NCBI GenBank assembly: GCA_030448265.1
Contig: JAUJNG010000001.1
Location: 400,490-464,489, forward strand
Source: Abditibacterium sp.
GTDB taxonomy: Bacteria; Armatimonadota; Abditibacteriia; Abditibacteriales; Abditibacteriaceae
Direction of reading: 5' to 3'
DNA: 64,000 bases
Of the stretch, positions 54,567 through 62,628 are shown piece by piece (within the stretch, counting starts at the first letter, position 1; each line of letters begins with the position of its first letter). The position numbers and the translations under genes are program-made. The notes under the pieces were generated by a model. The model searched no databases. It was not told the DNA's origin and saw only the letters and a program-made list of their open reading frames with translations.

Positions 54567-57500
54567 TTACCTGGTCAGCGCAAGCGCCGCTCGCATCGCG
54601 TCTGCCGCGTCGTCGCCAACGAAGGCGATTTTGCCGTCGCGTCCAATGACCACGAACCGCGCGCCCTGGTAAAACGCCGCACTTTGTCCGGTGACCCAGA
54701 GAAACTCGCCCGCTTTTGGAAGCGGCGCATCGAGCGCCAGGGGATAGGCGATGTCGCTCGCCTCCTGGTAATTTTGCAATTCCGCCAGGGTCTTGGCGCG
54801 TTGTTTCCCGATCCGACGTGGGCTTTGCACGCCCACGACCTGCACGCCGCGCGAGGCGAAAGAACGCGCGAAATCGTTGAGCGATTCCGATGCAGGAATG
54901 AATGAACTGAAACTTAACAGCGTGACTTTTCCGCGCAGCGAAACCGGCTGTCCAATCCAACCGCTCACCCGCAATGGCGGCGCCTCGCGGCCCACGAGGT
55001 TTTTTCGCTCGCTGCGGGCACGCTGCCAAGGAGCGGAGCTGCGGGCTGGGCTGCGTAGTGCGTCGGTCAAGCGAAAAACTACGTCAGTGCGTCCGCCGCG
55101 CGTCCAGACCGGCCCCCAGGACTCGCCTCTGTTGGGCGCGATGACGTAAAGCCGGAATTTTTCATCCAAAACGCGCGGCATCAGAAAGGTGCCGTCGTTT
55201 TTGGTCGAAACCCCCTTTCCATCGTCCAATAAAACCTGAAAACCGCGCGCCGGAGTGCCGTCGGCGCGCACGACGCGACCGCTCAAAGAAGCGCGAAGCG
55301 GGGGCATCAAAATCGTGGGCCGTTGCGTCTGGCCCCTGCGGAGCGGCGCGGGCGCGATGTCAACCGGCTGGTAGCCGTCGAGACGGGCTTGCAGATAATA
55401 AGCGCGAAAAGGGCGCAGCTTTGGGAAGGAAAACTTTCCGCCCGCATCGGAGCGCGTCATCGTCCCCGAGGAAAACCTGCCGTTCTCCAGAGTGCCCTTC
55501 GCCGGCTCTATCGAATAGATGCCGCCGATATCAACGAAGCGCAAATATATCCGCGCGCCTTCGAGGGGTTTGCGAGTTTTCTGATCCAGAATTTGCCCTT
55601 CGAAACCCGCCAGAGCGTCGCGTTCGAGGCGCAGCGTCACCTCGTCGCCGCTCTGGACGACCGTGCCGTGAAGCGTCACCATGTCGGGCGTCTGGGCAAA
55701 CAAGCGAGCCGGTTGCGACACCTGCTTCGCGGCAATTGAAAAGCGCCCGTTTTGATCGCTTCGCATCCTTGTGTGCGTCCCGAAATCGCGCATTCCGCCC
55801 AGACCTTCCACCGAAACCAGCGCGCCCGCGACGGGATTGCCGTCCGGCCCTACAACCGTTCCGGTCACCGGTTTGATAACCGGCTTAAGTGGCATTTCAA
55901 TGCGAAAATCGCGCTTCTCGCCGTTTTTGATGGAAAAATCGAACTCGGATTTGGCGGGCAAAGCCAGGCCAGGCTGCGGCGAGTTGCTGCCGTTGGCATG
56001 AACCCACAAATGCTGCGTGCCGCCCAACGCGCGAAAGCGGAAGAATCCGCGCGCGTCGGTGATGGTGTATTGGTGGTTGTTGCCCTGCGCCCCGTGCAGG
56101 CCCATCGTTTGGCCCCTGACCGGCTCTTTGGTGTTCTGCGCCAGCACGACGCCTTGAATGATGGCGCCGCGCGAGAGGGCGAAATTCTGCACGTAGACGC
56201 CGGATGCGAAGGTTTTTTGAACGATGGGGCCGACCCAGTCGCGCGTCAGGCGCTTTTCGGGATAAATCCACACCCAGTATTGGCCAGGACGCAGCCCGTA
56301 TAAAACGTATAGCCCGCGCGCGTTGGAGCGCGTTTGCGCGATGAGTTGCTCGCGTTCGTGGGTTCTGCCCGCCGCTTCCGCCGCGTTGATGCGCCGCGCC
56401 AAAACGAGCACGTTGCCCGCGCCGCGCCCATCGGGAAGCGACACGCGGCCTACGAGGTGAACCGGCGACAGCAGGCGAATCGTTTTGCGGGTTTCGGGCG
56501 CTTCCAGAGTCACCGCGTCTTCGCTCGAAAGCGGCGCGAATCGCTTGCCGCGCCGGTCGCCCGAACCGTAGCGCGTGGGCACGTCGCGCTCGTCGTCCAC
56601 GACGAACTGCGCCAGCATTTTGGCGGGAAGCGGCGGGAAAATCGCCACGCCGCGCGCATCGGTAGTGGCTCGCATGGTTTGCAAAATGGGTCTGGGCAGC
56701 GCCAGCCACGAATTGGCCGACGGGACGAGACGCCACAAACGCAAGGTCAAACCGGCGGCGGGCCGACCGCGCGGGTCGAAAACCTGCAAGCGCGTCCGCG
56801 CGCCTGGAGACACCTTGAGAACGAGCGACGATTTGCGCCGCGACCCCAGAAAGGTGTAATGGCGCGCCAGGCCGCGCGCGCCCGCATCGGCGAAAATATC
56901 GAGCGCGAAGGGCGCCGTCGCCTGGAACGAAAAGCGAAACCTGCCATTGGCGTCCGAAACCGTCGTTTCGAGCGGCTTCCCGCCATTGTCTCTCGATCTC
57001 ATGGCGTAAACCGTCGCGCCCGCGACCGGTTTTCCCCCTTCATCGACCACCGTTCCGCCAACCGCCTTTTGCAGAGGCGACACTGGTGTTTCAGTTTGCG
57101 CCCGTGCTACAAATCGAAGCGGAACCAGCGCCCCAAACGCCAGACAAAGCGCCGCCGCGAACGCAACTCGAACCGCGCGATGCGGGCGTATGGGCGTTCG
57201 ATTCAAGCGAACGAGGCGCGTTTTGAGCGCGAAAAAGCCGTCGGCGACGCCCGCCGTGAGAGGTGTGTGTTCCGTTTTCATCGTGTTTAGCAGCAGCGCG
57301 CCATAAGACTGCGGCGTGATGCAAGTCGAACCTAAAACTATTTCGTCGCAGGCGCTTTCGGTTTCCAGAGCCAGAAAACGCCGCGCCGCCCAGATGAGCG
57401 GGTGAAACCAAAACGCGCTCTGAATGAGCCACAACAGGGCGTTCCAGGCCAGATCGCGGCGCTTCAAATGCGCCAGTTCGTGACAGAGAACCGCTTCCAG

Positions 57501-58184
57501 ATCATCGTTTTGTGACAACAGCGCGCGCGGTAGAACGATCACAGGACGGAATACGCCGGTCAAAAACGGCGCGCCGTTTTCGCTCTGGAGCAGTCGAGGC
57601 AGGGGCGCAACGCGCATTCGCCGCGCGATTTCGCCCACTTGAATCTTAATCGCGGCGTTTTCGAGCGGTGTGCAAGCGCGCAGCATTTGCCGCACGCGCC
57701 GAAAAGAGCGCGCCAGGGCGACGAGTTGAAATCCTAATCCCAGCGCGTAGAAACCGAGAAGAAAAGGCCGCCAATTCATGGGCTGCCCAGAGCCAATCGC
57801 TTCAACGCGCGGCGTGGGCGCTATCGCTTCGAGCCTTGAAGAGGCGGGCGGGGAAGCGGGCGCGGTGTGGGGCGACGGCGAAGAACGCCGCGCGGGAAGA
57901 GGCAGCGACTGAGGCCGCTCATTCTCGATGGGGCGCGGCGCGGCGAGACTTTTCCCTTCCGCAACCGGCGTGGCAACTGGCGGACGCGGCGGCAGAACCG
58001 CGAGGCGAAGCGGCGCCAGTGGAACCAACGCCAGCGCGGTTTGAAGCATCGCCGCGCGCCAAATCCACACTCGCCACGAAGCGGGAACGCGGCCGTTGAG
58101 CGCCACTTGCGCGCTCAGAGCCACCACGAGCGCCACCAAACCAAAGACACTCGCGCGCTCGAAGGCGAGAAAAACGGCATTCAT
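54567..58184 (-). CDS. Giant BlaR1-like M56 sensor peptidase with Ig-like repeats and thioredoxin-fold end
   Basis: A 1205-residue membrane protein. ATG 58184 overlaps the BlaI stop (ATGA). The first 110 residues have two transmembrane helices and a long Pro/Ser linker; the M56 zinc site is in AVLCHELAHLKRRDLAW near residue 320, with ETESACDEIVLGS downstream. A further helix is near 430 (VAFAAALCLAFGALVPLRF). About 650 residues of carboxypeptidase-regulatory-like repeats follow (each with GTVVDEGGKPVAGATVY-like starts). The last 150 residues resemble AhpC/TSA thioredoxin folds (REAPPLRVSGWIGQPVSL) but the CxxC pair is absent. By analogy with BlaR1 it likely senses an extracellular signal and cleaves BlaI. 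Confidence 0.82.
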   Translation of the reverse strand: MNAVFLAFERASVFGLVALVVALSAQVALNGRVPASWRVWIWRAAMLQTALALVPLAPLRLAVLPPRPPVATPVAEGKSLAAPRPIENERPQSLPLPARRSSPSPHTAPASPPASSRLEAIAPTPRVEAIGSGQPMNWRPFLLGFYALGLGFQLVALARSFRRVRQMLRACTPLENAAIKIQVGEIARRMRVAPLPRLLQSENGAPFLTGVFRPVIVLPRALLSQNDDLEAVLCHELAHLKRRDLAWNALLWLIQSAFWFHPLIWAARRFLALETESACDEIVLGSTCITPQSYGALLLNTMKTEHTPLTAGVADGFFALKTRLVRLNRTPIRPHRAVRVAFAAALCLAFGALVPLRFVARAQTETPVSPLQKAVGGTVVDEGGKPVAGATVYAMRSRDNGGKPLETTVSDANGRFRFSFQATAPFALDIFADAGARGLARHYTFLGSRRKSSLVLKVSPGARTRLQVFDPRGRPAAGLTLRLWRLVPSANSWLALPRPILQTMRATTDARGVAIFPPLPAKMLAQFVVDDERDVPTRYGSGDRRGKRFAPLSSEDAVTLEAPETRKTIRLLSPVHLVGRVSLPDGRGAGNVLVLARRINAAEAAGRTHEREQLIAQTRSNARGLYVLYGLRPGQYWVWIYPEKRLTRDWVGPIVQKTFASGVYVQNFALSRGAIIQGVVLAQNTKEPVRGQTMGLHGAQGNNHQYTITDARGFFRFRALGGTQHLWVHANGSNSPQPGLALPAKSEFDFSIKNGEKRDFRIEMPLKPVIKPVTGTVVGPDGNPVAGALVSVEGLGGMRDFGTHTRMRSDQNGRFSIAAKQVSQPARLFAQTPDMVTLHGTVVQSGDEVTLRLERDALAGFEGQILDQKTRKPLEGARIYLRFVDIGGIYSIEPAKGTLENGRFSSGTMTRSDAGGKFSFPKLRPFRAYYLQARLDGYQPVDIAPAPLRRGQTQRPTILMPPLRASLSGRVVRADGTPARGFQVLLDDGKGVSTKNDGTFLMPRVLDEKFRLYVIAPNRGESWGPVWTRGGRTDVVFRLTDALRSPARSSAPWQRARSERKNLVGREAPPLRVSGWIGQPVSLRGKVTLLSFSSFIPASESLNDFARSFASRGVQVVGVQSPRRIGKQRAKTLAELQNYQEASDIAYPLALDAPLPKAGEFLWVTGQSAAFYQGARFVVIGRDGKIAFVGDDAADAMRAALALTR

Positions 58185-58576
58185 CGCGTCTCCTCGTCGT
58201 TTTTGGGTTCGGAATCGAGCTTTTCTACCAGAGCGCGCAACTGCGTTTTCTGCTCTTCGCTGAGATTCGCGTCGCTCAAATAGGCCACGAAGGGATCGAG
58301 CGAACCGCCCAGAGTTCGCTCCACAAAGCGCCCCACCACGCCGCGCAACTGGGTTTGGTGTTCGTCCTGCGGCGCGTAAACGAAAGACGCCCCCGCTTTT
58401 TCGCGCGTTAGATAACCTTTGGCGCGCAGTCGCTCCAGCATCGTGGTGACCGTAGTTCGAGCCAATCCATTCGCCTCGCCCCAGCCCGCCACGATTTGCG
58501 CCGCGCTTGCCGGAGCGTGAGCCGCGACCCACGCCAGCAGCGCGCTTTCCTGTTCGCCCAATTTGAGTTTCGACAT
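58181..58576 (-). CDS. BlaI/MecI-family repressor
   Basis: A 131-residue winged-helix repressor (KLGEQESALLAWVAAHAPAS, then LARTTVTTMLERLRAKGYLT, EKAGASFVYAPQDEH). The C-terminal helices (LSEEQKTQLRALVEKLDS) dimerise; the family's repressors are cut by the partner M56 peptidase. It is translated just ahead of the BlaR1-like gene with an ATGA overlap. Two palindromic sites overlap its promoter and start, so it should repress its own operon. Confidence 0.93.
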   Translation of the reverse strand: MSKLKLGEQESALLAWVAAHAPASAAQIVAGWGEANGLARTTVTTMLERLRAKGYLTREKAGASFVYAPQDEHQTQLRGVVGRFVERTLGGSLDPFVAYLSDANLSEEQKTQLRALVEKLDSEPKNDEETR

Positions 58577-58577
58577 C

Positions 58578-58631
58578 GTTGACGACTCCTGTCGTCAACT
58601 TATTTTAAATCATGCCTACATTTGTCGTCAA
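58578..58631 (-). promoter_or_regulatory. BlaI-type autoregulated promoter with two operators
   Basis: On the minus strand TTGACG (58626-58631) and TAAAAT (58602-58607) are separated by 18 bases. Operator 1 is a perfect palindrome, GTTGACGAC and GTCGTCAAC, around a four-base centre (58578-58599). Operator 2 (58614-58631, GACGACAAATGTAGGC on the minus strand) covers the -35. Operator 1 lies one base before the ATG and its centre supplies AGGAG, the only good ribosome-binding site, so the same palindrome in RNA would hold it in a hairpin loop. Confidence 0.8.
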
Positions 58632-58647
58632 GAGGCAGTCAATGAAT

Positions 58648-59016
58648 TTAGGAGGAACGCAGTTGGAAACTTTGGTCGAGGCGGGGCTTGCGCCCTCTTC
58701 CAATCGGGAGAACTGAGGATTGGAAGAGGGCGCAAGCCCCGCTTGAACGCAGTGGCTGTGAATAGTCCAACTGTGTAACTCTTAAATTATTGCAAGGCGC
58801 GATGAGATTGATCGCTTCGCAAACCTCCTGCAAATACTTCGGCATGGGGACTTCGGGATAGGTCATGTTGGAATAGTTGTAGGGCGCGCCGAAACTGGCG
58901 GTGAGGCGCGCGTGCAGTCGCTCATCCCAGATCGTTTGGGTGAGGATGGAGCGCAGCAACTCCTCCGCATCTGGAACAAACCGCTCAACAAAGATAACCT
59001 CTGGCTGTAGATTCAT
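58648..59016 (-). pseudogene. AlkB-family dioxygenase gene fragment
   Basis: Residues 1-88 match the N-terminus of AlkB-type 2-oxoglutarate/Fe(II) DNA-repair dioxygenases (VIFVERFVPDAEELLRSIL, WDERLHARLTASFGAPYNYS, YPEVPMPKYLQEVCEAINL). The iron-binding H-x-D...H region and the rest of the beta core are missing. At about 58745 the sequence passes directly into the foldback repeat at 58681-58742 and the frame ends at 58648 without AlkB residues. The usual protein is about 200 residues. This is a 5' fragment cut at a repeat. Confidence 0.85.
58681..58742. repeat. GCGGGGCTTGCGCCC foldback, 25-bp arms
   Basis: Perfect 25-base arms at 58681-58705 and 58718-58742 with a 12-base loop, the same family as the cluster at 280-593. 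The left flank (GGAACGCAGTTGGAAAC region, 58652-58678) is also shared with 49821-49847. It sits exactly at the truncation point of the alkB fragment. Confidence 0.93.
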
Positions 59017-59056
59017 ACTTTTAACTTATATCCATACCGCTCCCAGACCTCTCAAA

Positions 59057-60361
59057 ATGACACCCGAAACCCTTGAAATCGCCCCCGCGCTCGACGCCGC
59101 AACTCCCGCCGATTTGGAGCAATCCGAACCCGACGCCGCGCATCATCTGCACTCGAAAAATTCGGTGTTAGATGACCTCGCCGCCGCCGACGCGCAGTTT
59201 GGCCTTCAGAACTACGGGCAGCGCTTGCCGGTCGCGTTTTCGCATGGCAAAGGCATGGAACTTTGGGATTTCGCCGGAAAACGCTATCTCGATTTTCTGG
59301 CCGGCATCTCGGTGACGCAGGTCGGCCACGCGCATCCCCACGTCGTTGAAGCCATTGCCAGTCAAGCGGCGCGCGTGATGCACGTTACCAATTACTACTA
59401 CATCGCGCCGCAGGTCGAACTGGCGCGGCGGCTTTCCAATCTGTCCTACGGCTTTCGCGCTTTTTTCTGCAATTCGGGCGCGGAAGCCAACGAAGCGGCG
59501 CTCAAACTCGCGCGCAAATGGCATCACGATGCGGGAAATGACGGCAAAATCGAAGTGGTTTCGGTGTGGAAAAGTTTTCATGGCCGCACCCTCGGCGTTC
59601 TGGGCGCGACGGGGAACGCGGCTTATCACAAGGGTTTCGCGCCGCTTCCGCCTGGCCACGTTTTAATCGAATTGAACGACCTCGCGGCGCTGGAAAATGC
59701 GATTGGGGAGAAAACCGCCGCGTTTTTGCTGGAGCCGATTCTGGGCGAAAGCGGCATTTTGCTGCCCTCACCCGAATTCGTCCAGAAAGCGCGCGAATTG
59801 TGCGACCAATTCGGCGCGCTGCTGATTTTCGACGAAGTGCAGGCCGGAAATGGGCGCACGGGGAAATGGTGGGCGCACGAATGGCTTGGCGTGCGCCCCG
59901 ACATCATCACGACGGCCAAAGGCCTGGCGAACGGTGTCCCGATTGGCGCGATGCTGGCGCGCGAAGACGTTGCGGCGGCCCTGACGCCTGGCAGTCACGG
60001 CACGACGTTTGGCGGCAATTTCCTGGCGTGCGCGGCGGCGAATGCGACGCTCGATGTCATCGAAAACGAGAATCTGATGGAGAACGCCGCGACGGTGGGC
60101 GCTTATTTCGCGGGGAAACTGCGCGATTGGGGCGAAAAATCGGGCGCGGTGACCGAAATTCGCGGGCGCGGTTTGATGATCGGCGTCGAACTCCATGTTC
60201 CCAGAGCGCGCGAGTTGATGAAAAAATCGCTGGAAAACGGCTTGATTTTCAACGCGGTGGGCGATTCGATTTTGCGCTTTTTGCCGCCGCTTGTGGTTTC
60301 GCAAAAGCAAGTGGATGAGGCGATGACGATTTTGGGTCGCAGTTGGGAGGAAATACAATGA
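59057..60361 (+). CDS. argD: Acetylornithine aminotransferase-like enzyme
   Basis: A 434-residue class III PLP aminotransferase for arginine synthesis. The PLP lysine is in IITTAKGLANGVPIGAMLA; other family features are WDFAGKRYLDFLAGISVTQV, FCNSGAEANEAALKLARKW, SFHGRTLGVLGATGNAAYHK and LIFDEVQAGNGRTGKWWAHE. An N-terminal extension of about 35 residues rich in Ala/Asp/Glu is not typical. Could also serve succinyldiaminopimelate transamination. argF lies 1.2 kb downstream. The stop overlaps an antitoxin gene by ATGA. Confidence 0.9.
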   Translation: MTPETLEIAPALDAATPADLEQSEPDAAHHLHSKNSVLDDLAAADAQFGLQNYGQRLPVAFSHGKGMELWDFAGKRYLDFLAGISVTQVGHAHPHVVEAIASQAARVMHVTNYYYIAPQVELARRLSNLSYGFRAFFCNSGAEANEAALKLARKWHHDAGNDGKIEVVSVWKSFHGRTLGVLGATGNAAYHKGFAPLPPGHVLIELNDLAALENAIGEKTAAFLLEPILGESGILLPSPEFVQKARELCDQFGALLIFDEVQAGNGRTGKWWAHEWLGVRPDIITTAKGLANGVPIGAMLAREDVAAALTPGSHGTTFGGNFLACAAANATLDVIENENLMENAATVGAYFAGKLRDWGEKSGAVTEIRGRGLMIGVELHVPRARELMKKSLENGLIFNAVGDSILRFLPPLVVSQKQVDEAMTILGRSWEEIQ

Positions 60362-60597
60362 CTTTGGTTTTGGAATTACCGCGAGAAATTGAGGAAAAGC
60401 TGGACGAGTTGGCGCGCGAAAAATCGGTGACGCGCGAGGAAATCGCGCTTGAGTGTTTGCGCGCGATTCCTGCTCAAAAACCTCGGCGGCAGTTAAAATC
60501 GTGGGGCATTGCGGCCCACGTCAAGGGCTTCTCCAGTGAAAACATCCACCGAGCGCGGCGCGAAGAAGTCGCGCGCGAATTGGGAGAAGGGGAGTGA
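60358..60597 (+). CDS. Ribbon-helix-helix-type antitoxin
   Basis: A 79-residue protein whose start (TLVLELPREIEEKLDELARE, KSVTREEIALECLRAI) fits a ribbon-helix-helix fold, with a strand then two helices. The C-terminus (WGIAAHVKGFSSENIHRARR, EEVARELGEGE) would wrap the toxin. It overlaps argD at its start and the PIN gene at its end (GTGA, 60594-60597), so it is fully coupled in the arginine transcript. Confidence 0.8.
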   Translation: MTLVLELPREIEEKLDELAREKSVTREEIALECLRAIPAQKPRRQLKSWGIAAHVKGFSSENIHRARREEVARELGEGE

Positions 60598-61001
60598 GCC
60601 GATATGTTTTGGATGCGGGGCCAATTATTGACCTGTTGCGGGGGCAGCCCGAAGGAAAATTTGTCGCAGATTTGCTGACTCAAACTGGAGATTTGGTTTA
60701 TGTCCATGCGTTGAACTGGATGGAGATTTTCTACGATGCGTCACGCGAATCAGACGTTTTGCAGGCGCGGACTTTCCTCGCCGCGTTGGAGGAAGATGGC
60801 TTGATCCGCTCAGAGCTTTTGGACAATCAGTTTTGCGAGGATGCCGCCCAACTCAAAGCCGATTGGAAGCGCGTTTCTCTCGCCGATTGCTGCGGAGTCG
60901 CCCTGGCACGGCGTTTGGGTGGGCAGTTCGTGACGACTGACCGCCATGAACTCGAACCGTTGAGCGCGGCGAAGGTCGCCGACATCTTTTTTACGCGGTG
61001 A
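60594..61001 (+). CDS. PIN-domain ribonuclease toxin (VapC-like)
   Basis: A 135-residue PIN-domain protein with the expected acidic set: VLDAGPIIDLLRG (Asp), LNWMEIFYDA (Glu), LADCCGVALARRLGG (Asp) and VTTDRHELEPL (Asp). GTG 60594 overlaps the antitoxin stop. It is the second PIN module of the window, of a different subtype from that at 14453. It lies in a run of co-directional genes that includes argD and argF. Confidence 0.88.
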   Translation: MSRYVLDAGPIIDLLRGQPEGKFVADLLTQTGDLVYVHALNWMEIFYDASRESDVLQARTFLAALEEDGLIRSELLDNQFCEDAAQLKADWKRVSLADCCGVALARRLGGQFVTTDRHELEPLSAAKVADIFFTR

Positions 61002-61002
61002 A

Positions 61003-61566
61003 ATGATGAAAAAATTGCTTTTGTTTGGGCTTTTAGGTTTGATCATCGCGCCCAGTGCGCCACTTGAAGCCGCGCCGAAACGGCGCGTTGTCGCGGCCCT
61101 CAAATGGCCGACGTTTCGCCAGAGTGCGACGAAAAAATCGTCGCCCGAAGTGACGGCGATTCAATATCTGCTGCGCTCGCGCGGTTTTTACAAAGCGCCC
61201 ATTGATGGCGTTTTCGGAATGCAAACTGCGGCGGCGGTGCGCGCTTTTCAACGCAAAAACGGCTTGAAAGCGGATGGGATTGTCGCGTCGCAAACGTTTC
61301 CTCAATTGATTGTGCCGCTCAAACGCGGCTCGAAAGGCGATGCGGTGCGCGCGTTTCAAACTTTGTTGAAAAGTGCGGTATCGCCTCATGATGGGCCAGG
61401 GGCCTACGCGGATTTGAAAGTTGATGGCAATTTCGGCTTTGAGACGGAATCTAATCTACGCGGTTATCAATCTGACGTGCGCGATATTCGAGAATTACCA
61501 TTTGTTAAAGTGGACGGCGTGGTTGGAGCCTTGATGTGGTGCGATCTTTTCGGCGGCGCAATTTAA
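61003..61566 (+). CDS. Secreted protein with two peptidoglycan-binding domains
   Basis: A 187-residue exported protein. A signal peptide (MKKLLLFGLLGLIIAPSAP) precedes two PG_binding_1-type modules: residues about 48-95 (EVTAIQYLLRSRGFYKAPID, GVFGMQTAAAVRAFQRKNGL) and about 105-180 (GSKGDAVRAFQTLLKSAVSP, NFGFETESNLRGYQS). No catalytic domain is attached. Its stop overlaps the argF start (TAATG), giving a coupled but functionally unrelated neighbour. Confidence 0.87.
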   Translation: MMKKLLLFGLLGLIIAPSAPLEAAPKRRVVAALKWPTFRQSATKKSSPEVTAIQYLLRSRGFYKAPIDGVFGMQTAAAVRAFQRKNGLKADGIVASQTFPQLIVPLKRGSKGDAVRAFQTLLKSAVSPHDGPGAYADLKVDGNFGFETESNLRGYQSDVRDIRELPFVKVDGVVGALMWCDLFGGAI

Positions 61567-62522
61567 TGAATCATCTTCTTTCGATCAACGACCTTTCGCG
61601 CGACGACGCGCAGTATCTTCTCGCCGAGGCCGCGCGGCTCAAAGCCGAAATCAAATTCAATCCCGCCGCGCAAATGGACATCCTGCGCGGCAAAACCCTG
61701 GCGATGGTGTTTGAGAAGCCGTCGCTGCGCACGCGGGTGTCCTTCGATGTGGGGATGTTTCAGCTTGGCGGGCACGCCATCACGCTCGCGCCCCAGGAAA
61801 TCGGGCTGGGAAAGCGCGAATCGGTCGCCGATGTCGCGCGGGTTCTGGGCGGGATGTGCGACGGCATCATGGCGCGCGTTTTCAAAAATGAAACCGCCGT
61901 GGAACTGGCGCAGTGGGCGGGCGTGCCGGTGATCAATGGCTTGTGCGACATCGAACATCCCTGTCAGGCGCTGGCCGATTTGCTGACGCTGCGCGAGGAA
62001 AAACGTCTCGAAGGGCGCAAAATCGCTTATCTGGGCGACGGCAACAACGTCTGTCACTCGCTGATGCTGCTGTGCGCTAAGGTCGGCGTGAACTTCGCCG
62101 CCGCGACACCCGAAGGCTTTGAACCTGACACGAAATTCGTCGAATGGGCCAAAGCTGATGGAAAGGTCGAGATTTTTCGCGACCCGCAAGAAGCCGTTCA
62201 AGGTGCGGATGCGGTTTATACCGACGTGTGGACTTCGATGGGGCAGGAAGAAGAGTCGGCGCGGCGCCTGGGGGTGTTTCCGCCTTATCAAATCAACGCG
62301 GAACTGATGGCGCGCGCCAAAGCCGACGCGATTATTTTGCATTGTCTGCCCGCGCATCGCGGCGAAGAAATTTCCGCCGAAATGATGGAATCGGGGCAGT
62401 CGCGCGTTTTTCAGCAGGCGGAAAACCGGTTACACGCGCAAAAGGCGGTGCTGTCGTGGTTATTGAGCGGTTTGCTGACTGGTTCGCGCGGCCAGAAAGC
62501 GCCAGTTTTGGGAGAGGGGTAG
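61566..62522 (+). CDS. argF: Ornithine carbamoyltransferase
   Basis: A 318-residue enzyme converting ornithine and carbamoyl phosphate to citrulline. ATG 61566 overlaps the previous stop by one base. Motifs: FEKPSLRTRVSFDVGMFQLG (carbamoyl phosphate), HPCQALADLLTLREEK, YLGDGNNVCHSLMLLCAKVG, YTDVWTSMGQEEE and LHCLPAHRGEEISAEM (ornithine). The STRTR box is SLRTR, which is common in this enzyme. The C-terminal residues beyond QKAVLSWLLSG are an unusual Gly-rich tail. Confidence 0.95.
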   Translation: MNHLLSINDLSRDDAQYLLAEAARLKAEIKFNPAAQMDILRGKTLAMVFEKPSLRTRVSFDVGMFQLGGHAITLAPQEIGLGKRESVADVARVLGGMCDGIMARVFKNETAVELAQWAGVPVINGLCDIEHPCQALADLLTLREEKRLEGRKIAYLGDGNNVCHSLMLLCAKVGVNFAAATPEGFEPDTKFVEWAKADGKVEIFRDPQEAVQGADAVYTDVWTSMGQEEESARRLGVFPPYQINAELMARAKADAIILHCLPAHRGEEISAEMMESGQSRVFQQAENRLHAQKAVLSWLLSGLLTGSRGQKAPVLGEG

Positions 62523-62526
62523 GGAT

Positions 62527-62604
62527 CTCGTAGGGACATGGCTTGCCGTGTCCTTCGTTGGCTCTTACGCTTTCCAAGGACATGGCAAGCCATGTCCCTA
62601 CGAG
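62527..62604. repeat. CTCGTAGGGACATGG foldback repeat
   Basis: Arms of 29 bases at 62527-62555 and 62576-62604 pair with one mismatch and a 20-base loop. The core GGACATGGC-AAGCCATGTCC is palindromic within each arm too. It lies between convergent argF and the histidine kinase gene. Confidence 0.92.
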
Positions 62605-62628
62605 CGTTCCCTGCGCCCAAAAACCACT

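Noticed and set aside
54567..58598. A start at 58598 for the BlaR1-like protein (1343 residues)
   Set aside because: The first 138 residues are antisense-like, Arg/Gly-rich and overlap the BlaI gene in another frame; ATG 58184 with an ATGA overlap gives a normal BlaR1 N-terminus.
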